Below are positions 12,401-25,018 of a stretch of 64,000 bases of DNA, one piece after another. A model generated the notes under the pieces. The model was given only the letters and a program-made list of their open reading frames with translations. It was not told where the DNA came from and ran no database searches. Made by a program: the position numbers and the translations under genes. Positions within the stretch are counted from its first letter, which is position 1, and each line of letters begins with the position of its first letter. Origin of the DNA: Astropecten irregularis (taxonomy: Eukaryota; Echinodermata; Asteroidea; Paxillosida; Astropectinidae); the NCBI GenBank assembly GCA_963971285.1, contig OZ020245.1:19296983-19360982 (forward strand), in the 5' to 3' direction.

Positions 12401-13151
12401 TCATCAGTTTATCTCTGTACTTACTCTCGTCTGCTTTCTTCTACAGCTTTTTTGGCCGGTAAACGACTTCCGTCAAAAACCAGTATTGGCTTGATATCCA
12501 TAGCTCGTAGCATGTTGATGAACTTCAAACAGTAGCGTACATACCTGCATGTAACAACAACATAACAGTAAACAATGGTGTACCAAGATTTCATTGTGAA
12601 CTGGAGAATAACAAGCCTGGAATTAAACGGTGGCAACAGAGTCCATTGCCTTCATTGCCCTGGTTCTTGGTTCTTGGTGCCCCTTCAAATATTTCCATAG
12701 ACATTATGATTTTCACAATGGAAGTGCCCCTTGCAATGAAAAAGTGGCCGTGCCCCTTTCAGAACTTAATTCCAGGCCTGGAAAAATATTGCATATGATT
12801 TATGTATACATCTGATTTCAATATCTGGCTTTGTTACATACATGTAGACCCTATCACGGACAGACCGGAAGTGAAAGTACATGTATATGAGAAATGCAAA
12901 TGTGCAACAGTTTGCACCAGGAGTTTGTACATAAAATATGGGCAGGCTATCCGCGAATGGGTCTATGACTACACGTACAACTGCACTTACATATCGGTCT
13001 GTTCTCCCTTAGCAAGCTGCGGTGCGCATCCAAAGGCACCTCTGTGTATCCAACAGTACGTATCCACTGCGACTGTGAAGCCACTGTACTTCCTTATATT
13101 GACCTGCTGAGTAGCATCCTTAAGGAATGGGAGTAGACCTTGTATTCCCAT
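473..13151 (-). CDS. EXO1: EXO1, exonuclease 1 (5' to 3' exonuclease/flap endonuclease), 3' end outside window
   Basis: A Rad2/FEN1-family nuclease of mismatch repair and double-strand-break end resection, acting in the nucleus. Coding exons on the minus strand are 13151-12991, 12544-12425, 12296-12173, 4403-4266, 3134-2922, 2378-2194, 1340-1244 and 647-473. All phases join and give about 404 codons without a stop. The start is the MGIQGLL N-terminus typical of EXO1. Residues expected for catalysis and DNA binding fall at the human positions: D30, H36, D78, K85, R92, E150, D152, D171, D173 and D225. Exon 8 carries a [10 protein letters not shown] segment like the conserved WH-Y-PR stretch in the middle of human EXO1, followed by a basic KRPRP. 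Human EXO1 is about 846 residues, so about half (the MLH1/MSH2-binding tail) is missing off the left edge. Two splice sites are weak: the exon 6 donor (GTCGTA) and the exon 8 acceptor (ACAAG). Intron 3 is 7.8 kb and full of transposons. Confidence 0.95.
1449..1745 (-). repeat. tRNA-derived SINE, family A (composite copy)
   Basis: On the minus strand this reads a tRNA-like head with an A-box (TAGCTCAGTTGGTAGAG) and a B-box (AGTTCGAATCC), followed by the tail TTTTTCTTTGTTCAC. The same head and tail recur at 13440-13835, 33685-33795 and 46905-47045. At 1672-1745 a second tail copy runs in the opposite direction, so two copies or an inversion are involved. It lies in EXO1 intron 7. It is not a working tRNA gene: the cloverleaf is imperfect and it belongs to a dispersed family. 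Confidence 0.75.
2495..2730 (+). repeat. tRNA-derived SINE, family B
   Basis: This copy matches 17815-18035 over its whole length. It has a GGTGGCCTAG A-box-like start, a B-box (GGGTTCAAATCC), a poly-T stretch and the shared end AGAGCAAGCCTAA. It lies in EXO1 intron 5. Confidence 0.75.
3283..3376. repeat. 47-bp direct duplication
   Basis: Two adjacent 47-bp copies (3283-3329 and 3330-3376) begin ATCTTCTGTATTG and end in ATAACACCCA. They are nearly identical, so the duplication is recent. It lies within EXO1 intron 4. Confidence 0.85.
3486..3639. mobile_element. foldback MITE
   Basis: The ends are inverted copies of AGGTTTGCGGTAACACC; the right arm has a small insertion. A related end motif occurs near 59550. 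No coding capacity is seen, so this is a non-autonomous DNA element, in EXO1 intron 4. Confidence 0.65.
3863..4013. mobile_element. foldback MITE with long inverted arms
   Basis: The arms begin CCAATTTCACTAACGCTTTG and run inward through GCCCAAATCCATCGCTAAACGG, so almost the whole 150 bp folds on itself. It lies in EXO1 intron 4, about 250 bp from exon 4. Confidence 0.8.
5357..5373 (+). other. retrotransposon primer binding site (tRNA-Leu type)
   Basis: The sequence TGGTGTCAGAAGTGGGA is complementary to the 3' end of a leucine tRNA, including CCA. It lies just upstream of gag, where reverse transcription of a Ty3/gypsy element would be primed. The preceding CACAAA suggests that the 5' LTR ends in CA near 5354. 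Confidence 0.75.
5435..5899 (+). repeat. 39-bp tandem repeat coding a 13-residue repeat in the gag leader
   Basis: Eleven full 39-bp units start at 5435, 5474, 5513 and so on, with a partial twelfth unit at 5864. In the frame opened by ATG 5435 each unit reads like [13 protein letters not shown], a charged, probably helical repeat. Two units carry TGA in place of the arginine CGA, so the frame is now broken. The repeat sits between the primer binding site and gag. The long antisense frames here are by-products of the repeat. Confidence 0.85.
6160..7408 (+). pseudogene. Ty3/gypsy gag (capsid/nucleocapsid), frameshifted
   Basis: Two overlapping frames make one gag. Frame 6160-6831 holds the N-terminal part up to the capsid-like segment [15 protein letters not shown]; frame 6692-7408 holds the rest, from [19 protein letters not shown] through the zinc knuckles. 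A frameshift near 6725 separates them. Two CCHC knuckles lie at the C-terminus. The first has Asp where the zinc-binding His belongs ([14 protein letters not shown]); the second ([14 protein letters not shown]) is intact. Gag packages the element RNA. Its length is ordinary for the group, but the frameshift makes it non-functional. Confidence 0.85.
7598..8083 (+). pseudogene. Ty3/gypsy aspartic protease remnant
   Basis: [13 protein letters not shown] segment at 7604-7639 has the DTGA active-site motif of retroviral-type aspartic proteases. A second frame (7730-8083) carries [16 protein letters not shown], which resembles the conserved ILG-D-F motif near the protease C-terminus. The two parts are out of frame with each other, and the region joins the RT fragment without one open frame. 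Confidence 0.7.
8502..8670 (+). pseudogene. Ty3/gypsy reverse transcriptase, N-terminal fragment
   Basis: The frame encodes [20 protein letters not shown] and [20 protein letters not shown], the first conserved blocks of a Ty3/gypsy RT. The sequence then jumps directly into RNase H near 8665-8675, so the palm and the YxDD active site are absent. The join lies where both parental sequences could share a short ACACTGATG-like word, consistent with an internal deletion. Confidence 0.85.
8657..9319 (+). pseudogene. Ty3/gypsy RNase H and start of integrase
   Basis: The frame starts inside the RNase H domain ([12 protein letters not shown], in place of the usual DAS-GIGAVL) and continues through [29 protein letters not shown] and [15 protein letters not shown]. 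In most gypsy elements the last motif is GNADALSR, so the aspartate has become asparagine. An acidic linker follows, then the frame closes just before the [17 protein letters not shown] segment (about 9327-9384) that normally opens the integrase zinc-finger domain. Confidence 0.85.
9385..10028 (+). pseudogene. Ty3/gypsy integrase, C-terminal remnant
   Basis: [28 protein letters not shown] and [16 protein letters not shown] are the conserved end of the gypsy integrase catalytic core. A second frame (9820 on) has [15 protein letters not shown] and [11 protein letters not shown], the C-terminal tail that contacts chromatin or DNA. The HHCC zinc finger and the first two acidic residues of the DDE triad are missing, deleted near 9383-9410. 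Pol is interrupted at 10028 by the next transposon and its tail resumes near 11280. Confidence 0.85.
10029..11279. mobile_element. TIR DNA transposon nested in the retrotransposon
   Basis: The left end reads CTAGTAAGGTTGGGCGGTTT; the right end, reversed, reads CTAGGCTTGGGCGGTTTACC. Both ends continue inward with AAAACCGTAAAACCG-type repeats. A possible target duplication CTCACA flanks it (10023-10028 and 11280-11285). The end sequence resembles hAT elements, but a clear 8-bp duplication is not seen. No transposase frame is present, so it is non-autonomous. Confidence 0.7.
10390..10732. mobile_element. hAT-type non-autonomous element nested at the third level
   Basis: The ends are long inverted repeats starting CATAGAGTTAAATAAAAAAC. 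The flanks are perfect 8-bp copies of TTTTGTAC at 10382-10389 and 10733-10740, the duplication length of hAT transposases. The interior is rich in GCGC words and carries no frame of note. Confidence 0.9.
11477..12172. other. end of retrotransposon region and rest of EXO1 intron 3
   Basis: From 11477 to about 11690 the sequence is purine-rich (GAAGAGGAAGAAGAGCC) and could be untranslated retrotransposon sequence near its polypurine tract. From about 11700 to exon 3 it is ordinary AT-rich intron. I see no 3' LTR and no gene. Confidence 0.5.
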
Positions 13152-13439
13152 GATGCCTAGCTCTTGGTCTTACAATTTTTCCAGTGGCTATTTTCTTATC
13201 CTTCCATTCAGCATCTATAGCACCAAAGTTATCTGCTGAACACAAAATACAATTAATAAATAATTAGACAGTATTTACCAACAATTTCGAGGCGACATAA
13301 GCATAATTACATAAATAATCTTAATTAATATTAGTAGAGGGTTTGACGTTTCGTGTGTGATACCCAATTTGTGGCAAAATTTTGTGCTGAAAAAAAGAAG
13401 TTAAATAATGACCTTAAGCACGGAACTAGTTACAATCAT

Positions 13440-13835
13440 CAATCTAGCAAGGAGCGTAATTTCTGTTGGGTGCCCATTGACAATGCTGAAAAGTCGTATC
13501 CTCTTTGATTGATCCCCATGTACATGTACCGTTCCCAGGTTGCAGCATTGCTGCGGGTATCATTGAAACGATCCCTGGGGTGTGGCGGTGTGTGCGTGAT
13601 TTCATGGCTTCTGACCATGCTGACTGCCAAACGAACAAAGATAGTTGACTATTGCATTGGGGTGACCACCAATACCAACGTAGGGCTGGACAGGCTCAGT
13701 TGGTAGAGCGCCTGTACGGTATTCAGGAGGTCGCCGGTTCGAATCCCGCTCCAGTCAATTTTTCTTTGTTCACTTTTCATTATTTTCAATGACTTAAAAA
13801 ACTCATTCAGTTTCCCTTGAGGTTATTTCACGGAA
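13440..13835 (+). repeat. tRNA-derived SINE, family A (fullest copy)
   Basis: The tRNA-like part at about 13683-13757 has a 7-bp acceptor stem (GGCTGGA with TCCAGTC), an A-box (GCTCAGTTGGTAGAGC) and a B-box (GGTTCGAATCC). The anticodon loop lacks T33, so it is not a working tRNA. A longer 5' body (CATGGCTTCTGAC..TGCCAAACGA) and the tail TTTTTCTTTGTTCAC are shared with the copy at 1449-1745. Confidence 0.8.
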
Positions 13836-13971
13836 TGGGCTAGTAGGTAAGGCCTATTAATTATTAAGTTAAAGTTAGTAACGTTACTCTCTTTTTGGAA
13901 ATTGCGGGGTTCCTGAAGTTTAGGCCTACACTCGGGTTAGGTTTAGTACACTCAGGACCGTTAGCTGGTAC

Positions 13972-14962
13972 TAAGCTTGTTCGATATGACGATATTTATC
14001 GTTATCGCGATATTTTTTTCAAATCGAAAATCGTATCGGGCCCCGGAAAAAATATCGAAATATCGGCAACATCGGGAATATCGGCAGTATCGCGATATTT
14101 ATATGCTGGCGCAACTTTATACCAAAAAATCAGAGTAGCTCATGAGCGGACGTACATGTAAAGCTTGACACACTTTTTGCGACGACCAAAACAAATAGAT
14201 TACTGCAAAATTTGTAGCTGGTTGCGACGCTAAAAGCAGATTTCTTACCGTGCAAATCTGCACCCGAACGAAGCCAACAGTAATCCATATGCGGTCCAGA
14301 ACGACGCTGCGTGTGCTACTTTACTAGCTGTACGCTGCACTTCCGGTCTTCATGACTGAAGCCTACACGTGCGCTGACCGTGCTGACTTCACTGTGCTGT
14401 GAGCACGTGCATGCCGCGTTGCACACAATTGCATTGTGCCATGTATGCTTGCCTCTTCCGGCCAACATGACTGACGCTAGCAGCATATTGGACTCACGGT
14501 TTGGGCGCAATAATTCCAGACTACATGGAGTAAGATCTGATATACATTCGCTAAGTGCACGATAATTATCGTGGCTATTACGTTGGGCTTGGGTACTAGT
14601 TATGGAAATTTCCAGACAGCGCGCTGATTGTTTACGTCTTCTTCAAAGTGATCGTCGCTTTTGGAAGGTTTTTGCACGATATATTTTCAGATGAAGTTCG
14701 TAAAAGTGTGTTTCTACTTGGCCAAATGGACAAAATAATCGGCCGAAATTCAAGTAAGATTTAGTTGGTCAGGAAAATGCATTTTACGGTACTTTGGAAG
14801 GATATTTTTTCAGAGATCTCGTTTCGATCGGTCGCCGTGCATGCTTACATAATGAAAAAGTTAAGAAAAGAAAACGATGACGTCACCACGATAATATCGA
14901 ATATCGCGATATTTTCTTCACGATATTTCGATATGCCCAAAACTGGATATCGAACAAGCTTA
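13972..14962. mobile_element. hAT-type transposon, 991 bp, no transposase
   Basis: Inverted ends TAAGCTTGTTCGATAT are flanked by perfect 8-bp copies of GCTGGTAC (13964-13971 and 14963-14970). Subterminal zones are full of ATCGATAT/TATCG words, which are typical hAT transposase binding arrays. No transposase frame exists, so it must be mobilised in trans. Confidence 0.9.
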
Positions 14963-15799
14963 GCTGGTACCCAGCAAACCATTGGCCATTACTTAGGTCA
15001 CATATGCATAGGCCTACTACTGACTACTGTACATCTACATCATACGTTACATGACATTCCCCTCATCACGACACAGACACACAGAAGATTCCAGTGCAGT
15101 GCAGCTGCAGTGCGTTTGGACCGCGTGGCCAGTTTGCTCTGAACGTACGCAAGCAAACTGCAAAGTACACTCACCATTTACAGATTCGTTTTACTCGACA
15201 GCAAAATAACTAGGAACACTTCATCTATGCCTAGTTAAATCCACAGGTACAGGGACTCCATCTGATCAGTCGGTTTAACAAAAACAAGGGAACATTCAAA
15301 CACAAAAGGCTGCAAAAAATGCAAGTGTTTCGTATGTTGACACCGAATTCGTCATTTAACTCTCAGATTTTTGGCGCGTCCGAGTTTTGAAGAGCGCCCT
15401 CTTGCATTTCACACTTAGGGGCCTCTTTGCTTACAATTAAAAAACCCAAATGATTGGAAATATACATTAAAATAAATCCTAACAATAAAACGATAAGACC
15501 ATTAAACCAATTTCTTCCAAGAAAGAACTTTTCCTGATAATTTCTAAGGATTCTTAAATAAATATTCGACAAGAAAAAAGTAATTTCTGATGAAATGTAA
15601 GTCAATGGAAAATTGATGACAGTATAAATTTTTCCCACAATGCAGTTTTTAAAATGGATGATGTTTACGTGTAGGACACACGTACGAATCGACGTGGAAC
15701 CTACTTGTTGAAAGAAAGTTTTCACTCTTTTTAATGATCTTAGATTGTAATTTGAATTTGAATAGTCATCAGTATTGAATACTTCTTCGGTTTTGCATC

Positions 15800-19496
<3,697 letters not shown>

Positions 19497-19804
19497 CTAC
19501 TAGATGTACAAAGAACAAACTGAAGTCAGTTATAAATATGTGTAATATAGATAGCCGAGGCAATGTGTGTACCATGCTCCTATCCTCTGAGTGGCATTGC
19601 TACTTAAAGACATATAGACATAGTCAAGATGGAGTTAGCATTCTTATTGATTCCATTTGTGAATACAAGTAACTTTTCTATCGGAGAATTCTTTAGGGTC
19701 ATTAAATGCATGAGAAAAGTATTTAATATTTTGTCATTTGTATTTTGTTAATGTTTTTAGTTGTATACAACATACTAGTTCAACTAATGGATATAAATAA
19801 CCTG

Positions 19805-20102
19805 GACCCAATTTCATGGAATCCGTTACAGCCTATTTTTGTGCTTACAGGTATTGCTAAGCGCAAAATCTATTACATGGAATCCGTAAGCAAGGCTTTT
19901 AGTGCTTAATCAGTTAGCAAAGAATTTCTTGACTAAACTTTTTTTTCTGCTAACGTGCTGTCATATATGCATTCTGCAGAAAGTCTTAATGTTGTCAGAA
20001 AGAAATCTCTATTGTTATTGAAATACGCTAACCGTAAGCAAAGTCTGCTTCCATAAGCGAATATTGTTAGCTTACAGTAACGGATTCCGTGAAATTGGGC
20101 CT
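19805..20102. mobile_element. foldback MITE (GGCCCAATTTCA family)
   Basis: The ends are inverted copies of CCCAATTTCATGGAATCCGT, with internal GTTAGC/GCTAAC and TAAGCAAAG words. A diverged copy with the same end and interior lies at 34806-35112. Confidence 0.75.
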
Positions 20103-21192
20103 GTGCTGCAATGCCTAGTGATGTGTGCAGCAATAAAACATCCTAGCTAGATTGAGTGGAGGGGCCTACACCTTGAATTTCAGATGCTCATCACTGGTAT
20201 TTTCTTATGTGTTTTGTTTTTAGATACAATGTATCTTGTAACAATATTAAAAATTTGGTTAATAATAGTTACATGTCACATTACTTATAAAGTAATAAGC
20301 CAATAGAAATAGTCACACTCTCTCAAGTGTACTGTACATGGTATGTATTAAGACAGGGGATAAAGGAACAATGGAACCGTTCTTGTCATTGTATGCACTT
20401 CTTTTGTTCAAAGATGTCCTCCTTTGAACTCTACCAGAATCTTTGCCATTTGGGATGTAGGAATTCATTACGAATTTTCCTTTTGGATTCCAGTAGTTTT
20501 GTTTTTCCTTTGAAAATCTAGTGGAGTCTTTGCTACTCAATGTTTTGGGTAAAATTTCCTCTGTTGGTATTCTATCAGACCACTGGGTGAGTCTGGGCAA
20601 AGCCTCATTAAGGGTGGACTAGAGACAAGGCCCTCCTATCTAGTTTTATTTTGCTACTTAGTTTGGAGTTTGGGCAAACCTGGTTCGCCAATTCAGAATT
20701 GATCAAATAAATCCAAATATGAAACAAAATTCTCATTAATACTATTTTATTTCATTAAAAAGAAAAATGCACATATTGTGTATTTTCAGGTTATGTGTTT
20801 GTCCAGGATGAAACTCGGAACATCACATTCTAACACTGAATAACCCAAATTTGTTGGATTTTTGTTTGCTTTCAGTATGGTACTCCATTTAGCCGGCTTA
20901 AGTCAAAATAATAATACTAATAATGAAGTAATAAATTGCTTTTATATAGCACTGTCTTATCACTATCAAAGATGTCTTTATGCTTGTATTATTTTTTTAA
21001 ACAACATTCTCTCAACTAAAGTAGCAATTTCTGCAATATTTATGCATCTTTCAATAAAATATTTCAGTCAAATTCCTATAGACGAGACAAATCCATCCCT
21101 ACAATTTGATTTTTAATCATAAATAACAAGATTCTATAAAAAGAAATCTTGTGATTGCTGTTGTGTTTGGTGATTACACACAACAAAGCCCA

Positions 21193-21403
21193 AGGGGCCA
21201 ATTTCATTGCGCTGCTTAAGCACCAAAAACCTTATAAATAAAACCAGTGTGCCAGCCAAAACTCTTTGTGAATGTTATGCTCACCAAACAATGGATGAAT
21301 ATAGGTCAAAAGCAGTAAACATCACATGAATCCTGTTTGATCAAGCAAGACTTTTCACGCTTAAGCAAATTTTGTGCTTAAGCAGCTCTATGAAATTGGC
21401 TCC
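21193..21403. mobile_element. foldback MITE
   Basis: The ends GGGGCCAATTTCAT and ATGAAATTGGCTCC are inverted copies, followed inward by CTGCTTAAGCAC and GTGCTTAAGCAG. There is no frame. It is related in its end sequence to the 19805 and 3863 elements. Confidence 0.7.
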
Positions 21404-22359
21404 AAATAAACTGTCAAATTCACTGCAATCAGTCTTAAATACATGTAGAAAGAACACTTAACACTGATACACGCAGCAATGCTGCAACCAGTATAAAGTA
21501 AACAGACTCCATCAACGTAATTTACTTCAGTACAATGCATGATGGAGAACTTTAATATTCCAATGTGGTCTCTTATGCAGAAAATACAAAACCTGATGAA
21601 AATGAGAATGGATATACCATGGAGGAATAAGACCACATTTCAACAACTCATAGCGGAGAAAATTAATTGAAACAATTTAGAAAGTGTATGCCATGTTGAT
21701 GATCAGATCATGGAAAAGGTATAACTGCATTGGATTTCTCAGGCAATACCAGGGATTAACTTGTGTCATTCATGGGCACATTGAGTCCTGGGCAAACAGC
21801 TCAATGGAACGCTGGATCTACCAATCCAAATCCTGAACCAACGGGGCTCTGGAGGTGCCATCCGACTTGTCGAGATCCTTGGATGGCACCTCTAGAGCTT
21901 CGTATGAACCTGCCATGTACGTCTTAACTCTCAAACAGCTGATGAAGCTCCAGGTTTGATAGATTCCCTCATTCGCCCTCTGATTCCTGGCATGCTGGCT
22001 GATGGAAGGATTGTTGGGAGGGTAAGGGGAGGTAGACAGTGGGCATCGAGGCAGGCAGTATCAATACCTGCTGGCATGGATGATAACCCATCACCTTCCT
22101 GCGGCACACATGCCTTGAGACAATCTTGTCGGTGGAGGAAACATTCAGGTGGCACATGTCCACTCCCTCCCTTGATAAATACTCTGTATAACTCTGTAAT
22201 CTAATTCTCCACTTCTCTGCATAGTGCATCTCTGAGATTCAGTGATGGTTCGGTCAAAACTTGTTTCTGTGTGTGATCTCATTGTCATGATGACAAACCT
22301 CATATCTAGTCTGGATTGCAGCAACAGAGAAGTGTTCTTTCCCGTACACAAATTTAGTC

Positions 22360-22365
22360 TTTATT
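22360..22365 (-). terminator. polyadenylation signal AATAAA of the SMIM26-like gene
   Basis: On the minus strand AATAAA begins only 8 bases after the TGA stop (TGATGAGATGCAATAAAG). This implies an extremely short 3' untranslated region if the signal is used. Confidence 0.5.
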
Positions 22366-22373
22366 GCATCTCA

Positions 22374-22977
22374 TCAGCCCATGAAGTCCACTGGGGTGTA
22401 GCTGTTTTCAGCAACATATTCAGCTAGTTCCTGTTGTCCTGGATACAAAAATGGTACAATACAAAGACTAATATTAGTAAGTTTTTAGTCATATTCCAAT
22501 GTCTCTACTCTCCAAGGAGAGAAAAAAAGTCGGACTGATTGAGGCGGTTAGTTTTGATGCTTGATCAAAATTGGGAACACCACCAAACCATATAATCATC
22601 AGCCACCCTTTAGGGTGGAAAGCATGATAAAAAGACTTTTGGGGCCGTCCCGCATAAAGTACATGTACCTATGCAGATGTATGGTCAGACCAAGGGTTAC
22701 GATTATCGCAACAAGCATTATACTCACTTTTGATGACGGCTAAATTCTTGGCTTTGATTATCCTGTCCTTCTCCTCTTCAGATAATTTGTTGTACGTTTC
22801 AGGTGGCATATTGGCATGAATGGCCTGAATGGTGGTGCCGCTAGACAGCCATTTCATGTACAAGAATCCCATCATCGTCCAGACGCCCATGCCGTACATG
22901 AAAGACATCCTTCTGCCCCACGTCGGATTCTGGCTGCGGTCCAGTCCCCCTCGGATGTGTTGCCATAATGACGGCAT
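22374..22977 (-). CDS. SMIM26-like small integral membrane protein, 104 residues
   Basis: Two minus-strand exons, 22977-22728 and 22438-22374, join in phase to give 104 codons. After an N-terminal MPSLWQHIRGGLDRS the protein has GRRMSFMYGMGVWTMMGFLY, which matches the RRMS--YG-G-W---G pattern at the start of the membrane segment of SMIM26, a small mitochondrial inner-membrane protein. One hydrophobic segment (about residues 24-42) is followed by a charged helix (KLSEEEKDRIIKAKNLAVIK) and the end SYTPVDFMG. The rest does not obviously resemble human SMIM26, so orthology is not proven and no symbol is given. A mitochondrial role is inference. Donor (GTGAGT) and acceptor (TATCCAG) are good. Confidence 0.6.
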
Positions 22978-23353
22978 GCTGATTTTGATTCCTGTTGGTG
23001 TTTTTTCCCCACTTAATTGGGAATGATTTCAGTCATGAATTGCCAGGACGTCCAAGCTTGTATTTATATCATGGAGGCAGGAAATATACACTGACACAAC
23101 ACTTCATGGAGGTGTAAAAACTCTGAAAGGCACTGTAAAAGAAAAGACAAACAATTGATAATTAGATCAATCAAAACACCTGTTCTAGTAATTGTGTACA
23201 AGTGGTTCCTAGTCACTATTAGTACCACTGCTATGTAATAGGACTAACAAGTAACATGACTAGGGTACATGATTACCACTGTTCCTATGCTTAATAATAA
23301 TAATGCTTACCATGGCATACTCAACACGAAAATATGGCACAAATCATACAATA

Positions 23354-23484
23354 GGGCCTGTTTGTTTAATAACGCACACTGACAGGATCCCAATTCTGCG
23401 GATCCACGTCCCATGTTGGATACGCTAAAAAATGGTATCCGGGTCAGTAGGATCCGTAATCTTGTGCATGAAACAAACGGGCCC
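23354..23484. mobile_element. foldback MITE
   Basis: The ends GGGCCTGTTTGTTT and AAACAAACGGGCCC are inverted copies, with internal GGATCC words paired across the centre. 131 bp, no frame. Confidence 0.7.
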
Positions 23485-23492
23485 TTGCCCTA

Positions 23493-23592
23493 GTTGCGAT
23501 GATCGTAACCCTTGGCATGACATGGGAACTGGGACCTTAAGTCCCTGTCCCCTGGTCGGCCATGTCAGACCAAGGGTTATGATCATCACAAC
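23493..23592. mobile_element. foldback MITE, GTTGCGATGATCGTAACCC family
   Basis: The left arm GTTGCGATGATCGTAACCC pairs with a right arm GGGTTATGATCATCACAAC. The family recurs at 23950-24074, and a half copy lies at 22681-22712 just inside the SMIM26-like intron. Confidence 0.75.
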
Positions 23593-23949
23593 AAAGATCA
23601 TGCAAATATTTTTCCTGCCTTATCTTAGTGGGGCCTAGCTCTAGTAATTAGGCCTCGGCCCCCTACCTACATTAATATGACATCATGTAGGCCTACAGGC
23701 ACCGGACAAGCCGACCACAAGATTAATAATTGTGTCATTTTTAATTCACATACATGTACATTACATGTACATTTTTGTTTACATAATTTATTGTTTCGTC
23801 GCGCACAACAGCCTAGCAAAGTAGCATCGCAGTGGGATAAATGGAGTTGTCTTGTCTTGGACTAGTCGAGTGGTCTTTGGAGTCAAGCTGTCTCGTGGTC
23901 GACTTGTCTGACATTCAGGCCTAGGCCTACATTAGTACATACATGAATA

Positions 23950-24074
23950 GTTGCGATGATCGTAACCCTAGGTCTGACATGGGGACTGGGACCTCGTAAC
24001 CCTAGGTCTGACATGGGGACTGGGACCTTAGGTCCCAGTCCCCATGTCAGACCTAGGGTTACGATCATCGCAAC
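23950..24074. mobile_element. foldback MITE, same family, with one arm duplicated
   Basis: The outer ends are perfect GTTGCGATGATCGTAACCC inverted copies. The left arm carries two tandem copies of CGTAACCCTAGGTCTGACAT.., while the right arm carries one, giving a foldback with a bulge. Confidence 0.8.
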
Positions 24075-24220
24075 TAATACATGAATTGATGTAAAACCAC
24101 TAACCAGGTACATGTATGGGCCTAATTACTGAGTGTTTATACTTCATACTTGTGTCTGTTAGGCTACTCATGAAATAGGGGTTAGTATATGTAGGCCTAG
24201 TTTATAGTTAGTTTAGCTCC

Positions 24221-24589
24221 ACTAGTGTGGCACGAATTTTCGCTCAAGCCGCTCCATCCTTAGCCTAGCCACACGTCCAACCGCCTGATTTACGAGGGAT
24301 ATGTTCGGCTCTGGTGCGCACCCTCTTGTCATCACATTGCACATACTTTCTACATACACAAATGTTCCTTAGTGTCTCATCTTCCCAATGATATATTATT
24401 CGAATGATTTCAATCTTGTATTCATCTATGTTTCGGTCATTCTTGGGCAATGTGATGACAAGACTGTGCGCACCAGAGCCGCACATATCCCTCGGTCCTC
24501 GTAAATCAGGCGGTTGGACGTGCTAATTCATAAGCTTATAGGTCAGGATGGAGCTGGAGCGCCTGAGCGAAAATTCGTGCCACACTAGT
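24221..24589. mobile_element. foldback MITE with ~120-bp inverted arms
   Basis: The ends are ACTAGTGTGGCACGAATTTT and its complement. Further inward ACGTCCAACCGCCTGATTTA and GTGCGCACC..TTGTCATCACATTGC also pair with the right half. No frame. Confidence 0.85.
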
Positions 24590-25018
24590 CGGGCTATAGT
24601 TGGTCATGCGTTGCAGTAAAAGATAAATATGCCGTAAGTTTTACATGATTTGGGCAAAAATAAATACCTTTTTGGCCAACTTTCGCCAATCAACTTGACC
24701 AGTCACCGGTTCACTTCCCGCATGCAATGCAATGTGGAATTAAACGACTTGCGGCTTGACTTTACTCACTAATTTAGAGGAAGCGGCTGCCATCGCTCTA
24801 CCGTAGAGTGCACAAAGCCGTAGCCAGATGGACACGGCTTCTCGTTCTTGTCTAGACTGGTCCCATATTTTGTTTGGCGCGCTCTCGGTCCCCAGACTCC
24901 CACACTACAGCCCATGTCTGATGCACTATACGTGATGGTGGCGCGGGAACATTGAACGAATGAGTGCTGCAATTTCCTACTCAAAATCAGCCTTTTTAAA
25001 CCGTCTTCAGGGATTACC

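Larger units (their letters stand above)
13152..15799. other. EXO1/YIPF4 divergent intergenic region
   Basis: The two genes are head to head with 2.65 kb between start codons, so both promoters must lie here. Most of the space is taken by a SINE (13440-13835) and a hAT-type element (13972-14962), leaving about 0.3 kb next to EXO1 and 0.8 kb next to YIPF4 as likely promoter sequence. No TATA box can be assigned with confidence. Confidence 0.6.
19497..22373. other. YIPF4 / SMIM26-like convergent intergenic region
   Basis: The first part should be YIPF4 3' untranslated sequence; an AATAAA at 20132-20137 is a possible but unproven polyadenylation signal. Two foldback elements lie at 19805-20102 and 21193-21403. 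Bases 21930-22230 are less AT-rich and hold short frames on both strands that resemble no known protein. I assign no gene. Confidence 0.5.
22978..25018. other. SMIM26-like / RNASEH2C divergent intergenic region
   Basis: Head-to-head spacing of 2.0 kb. It holds at least four foldback elements (23354-23484, 23493-23592, 23950-24074, 24221-24589). The 430 bases nearest RNASEH2C are free of recognised repeats and are the best candidate promoter. No gene is seen. Confidence 0.6.

Noticed and set aside
13683-13757. Candidate tRNA gene
   Set aside because: Acceptor stem and A/B boxes are present, but the anticodon loop lacks T33 and the same sequence recurs with a shared tail at three other places, so it is a SINE head.
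20313-20600. 95-codon minus-strand frame (MPRLTQWSDRIPTEE..)
   Set aside because: Lies downstream of YIPF4, probably antisense to its 3' untranslated region. No homology, splice sites or promoter recognised.
21931-22229. Overlapping frames on both strands near 22 kb
   Set aside because: No family resemblance, and they lie downstream of the SMIM26-like polyadenylation signal. Considered as extra exons of that gene, but its stop codon and signal at 22360-22376 precede them.
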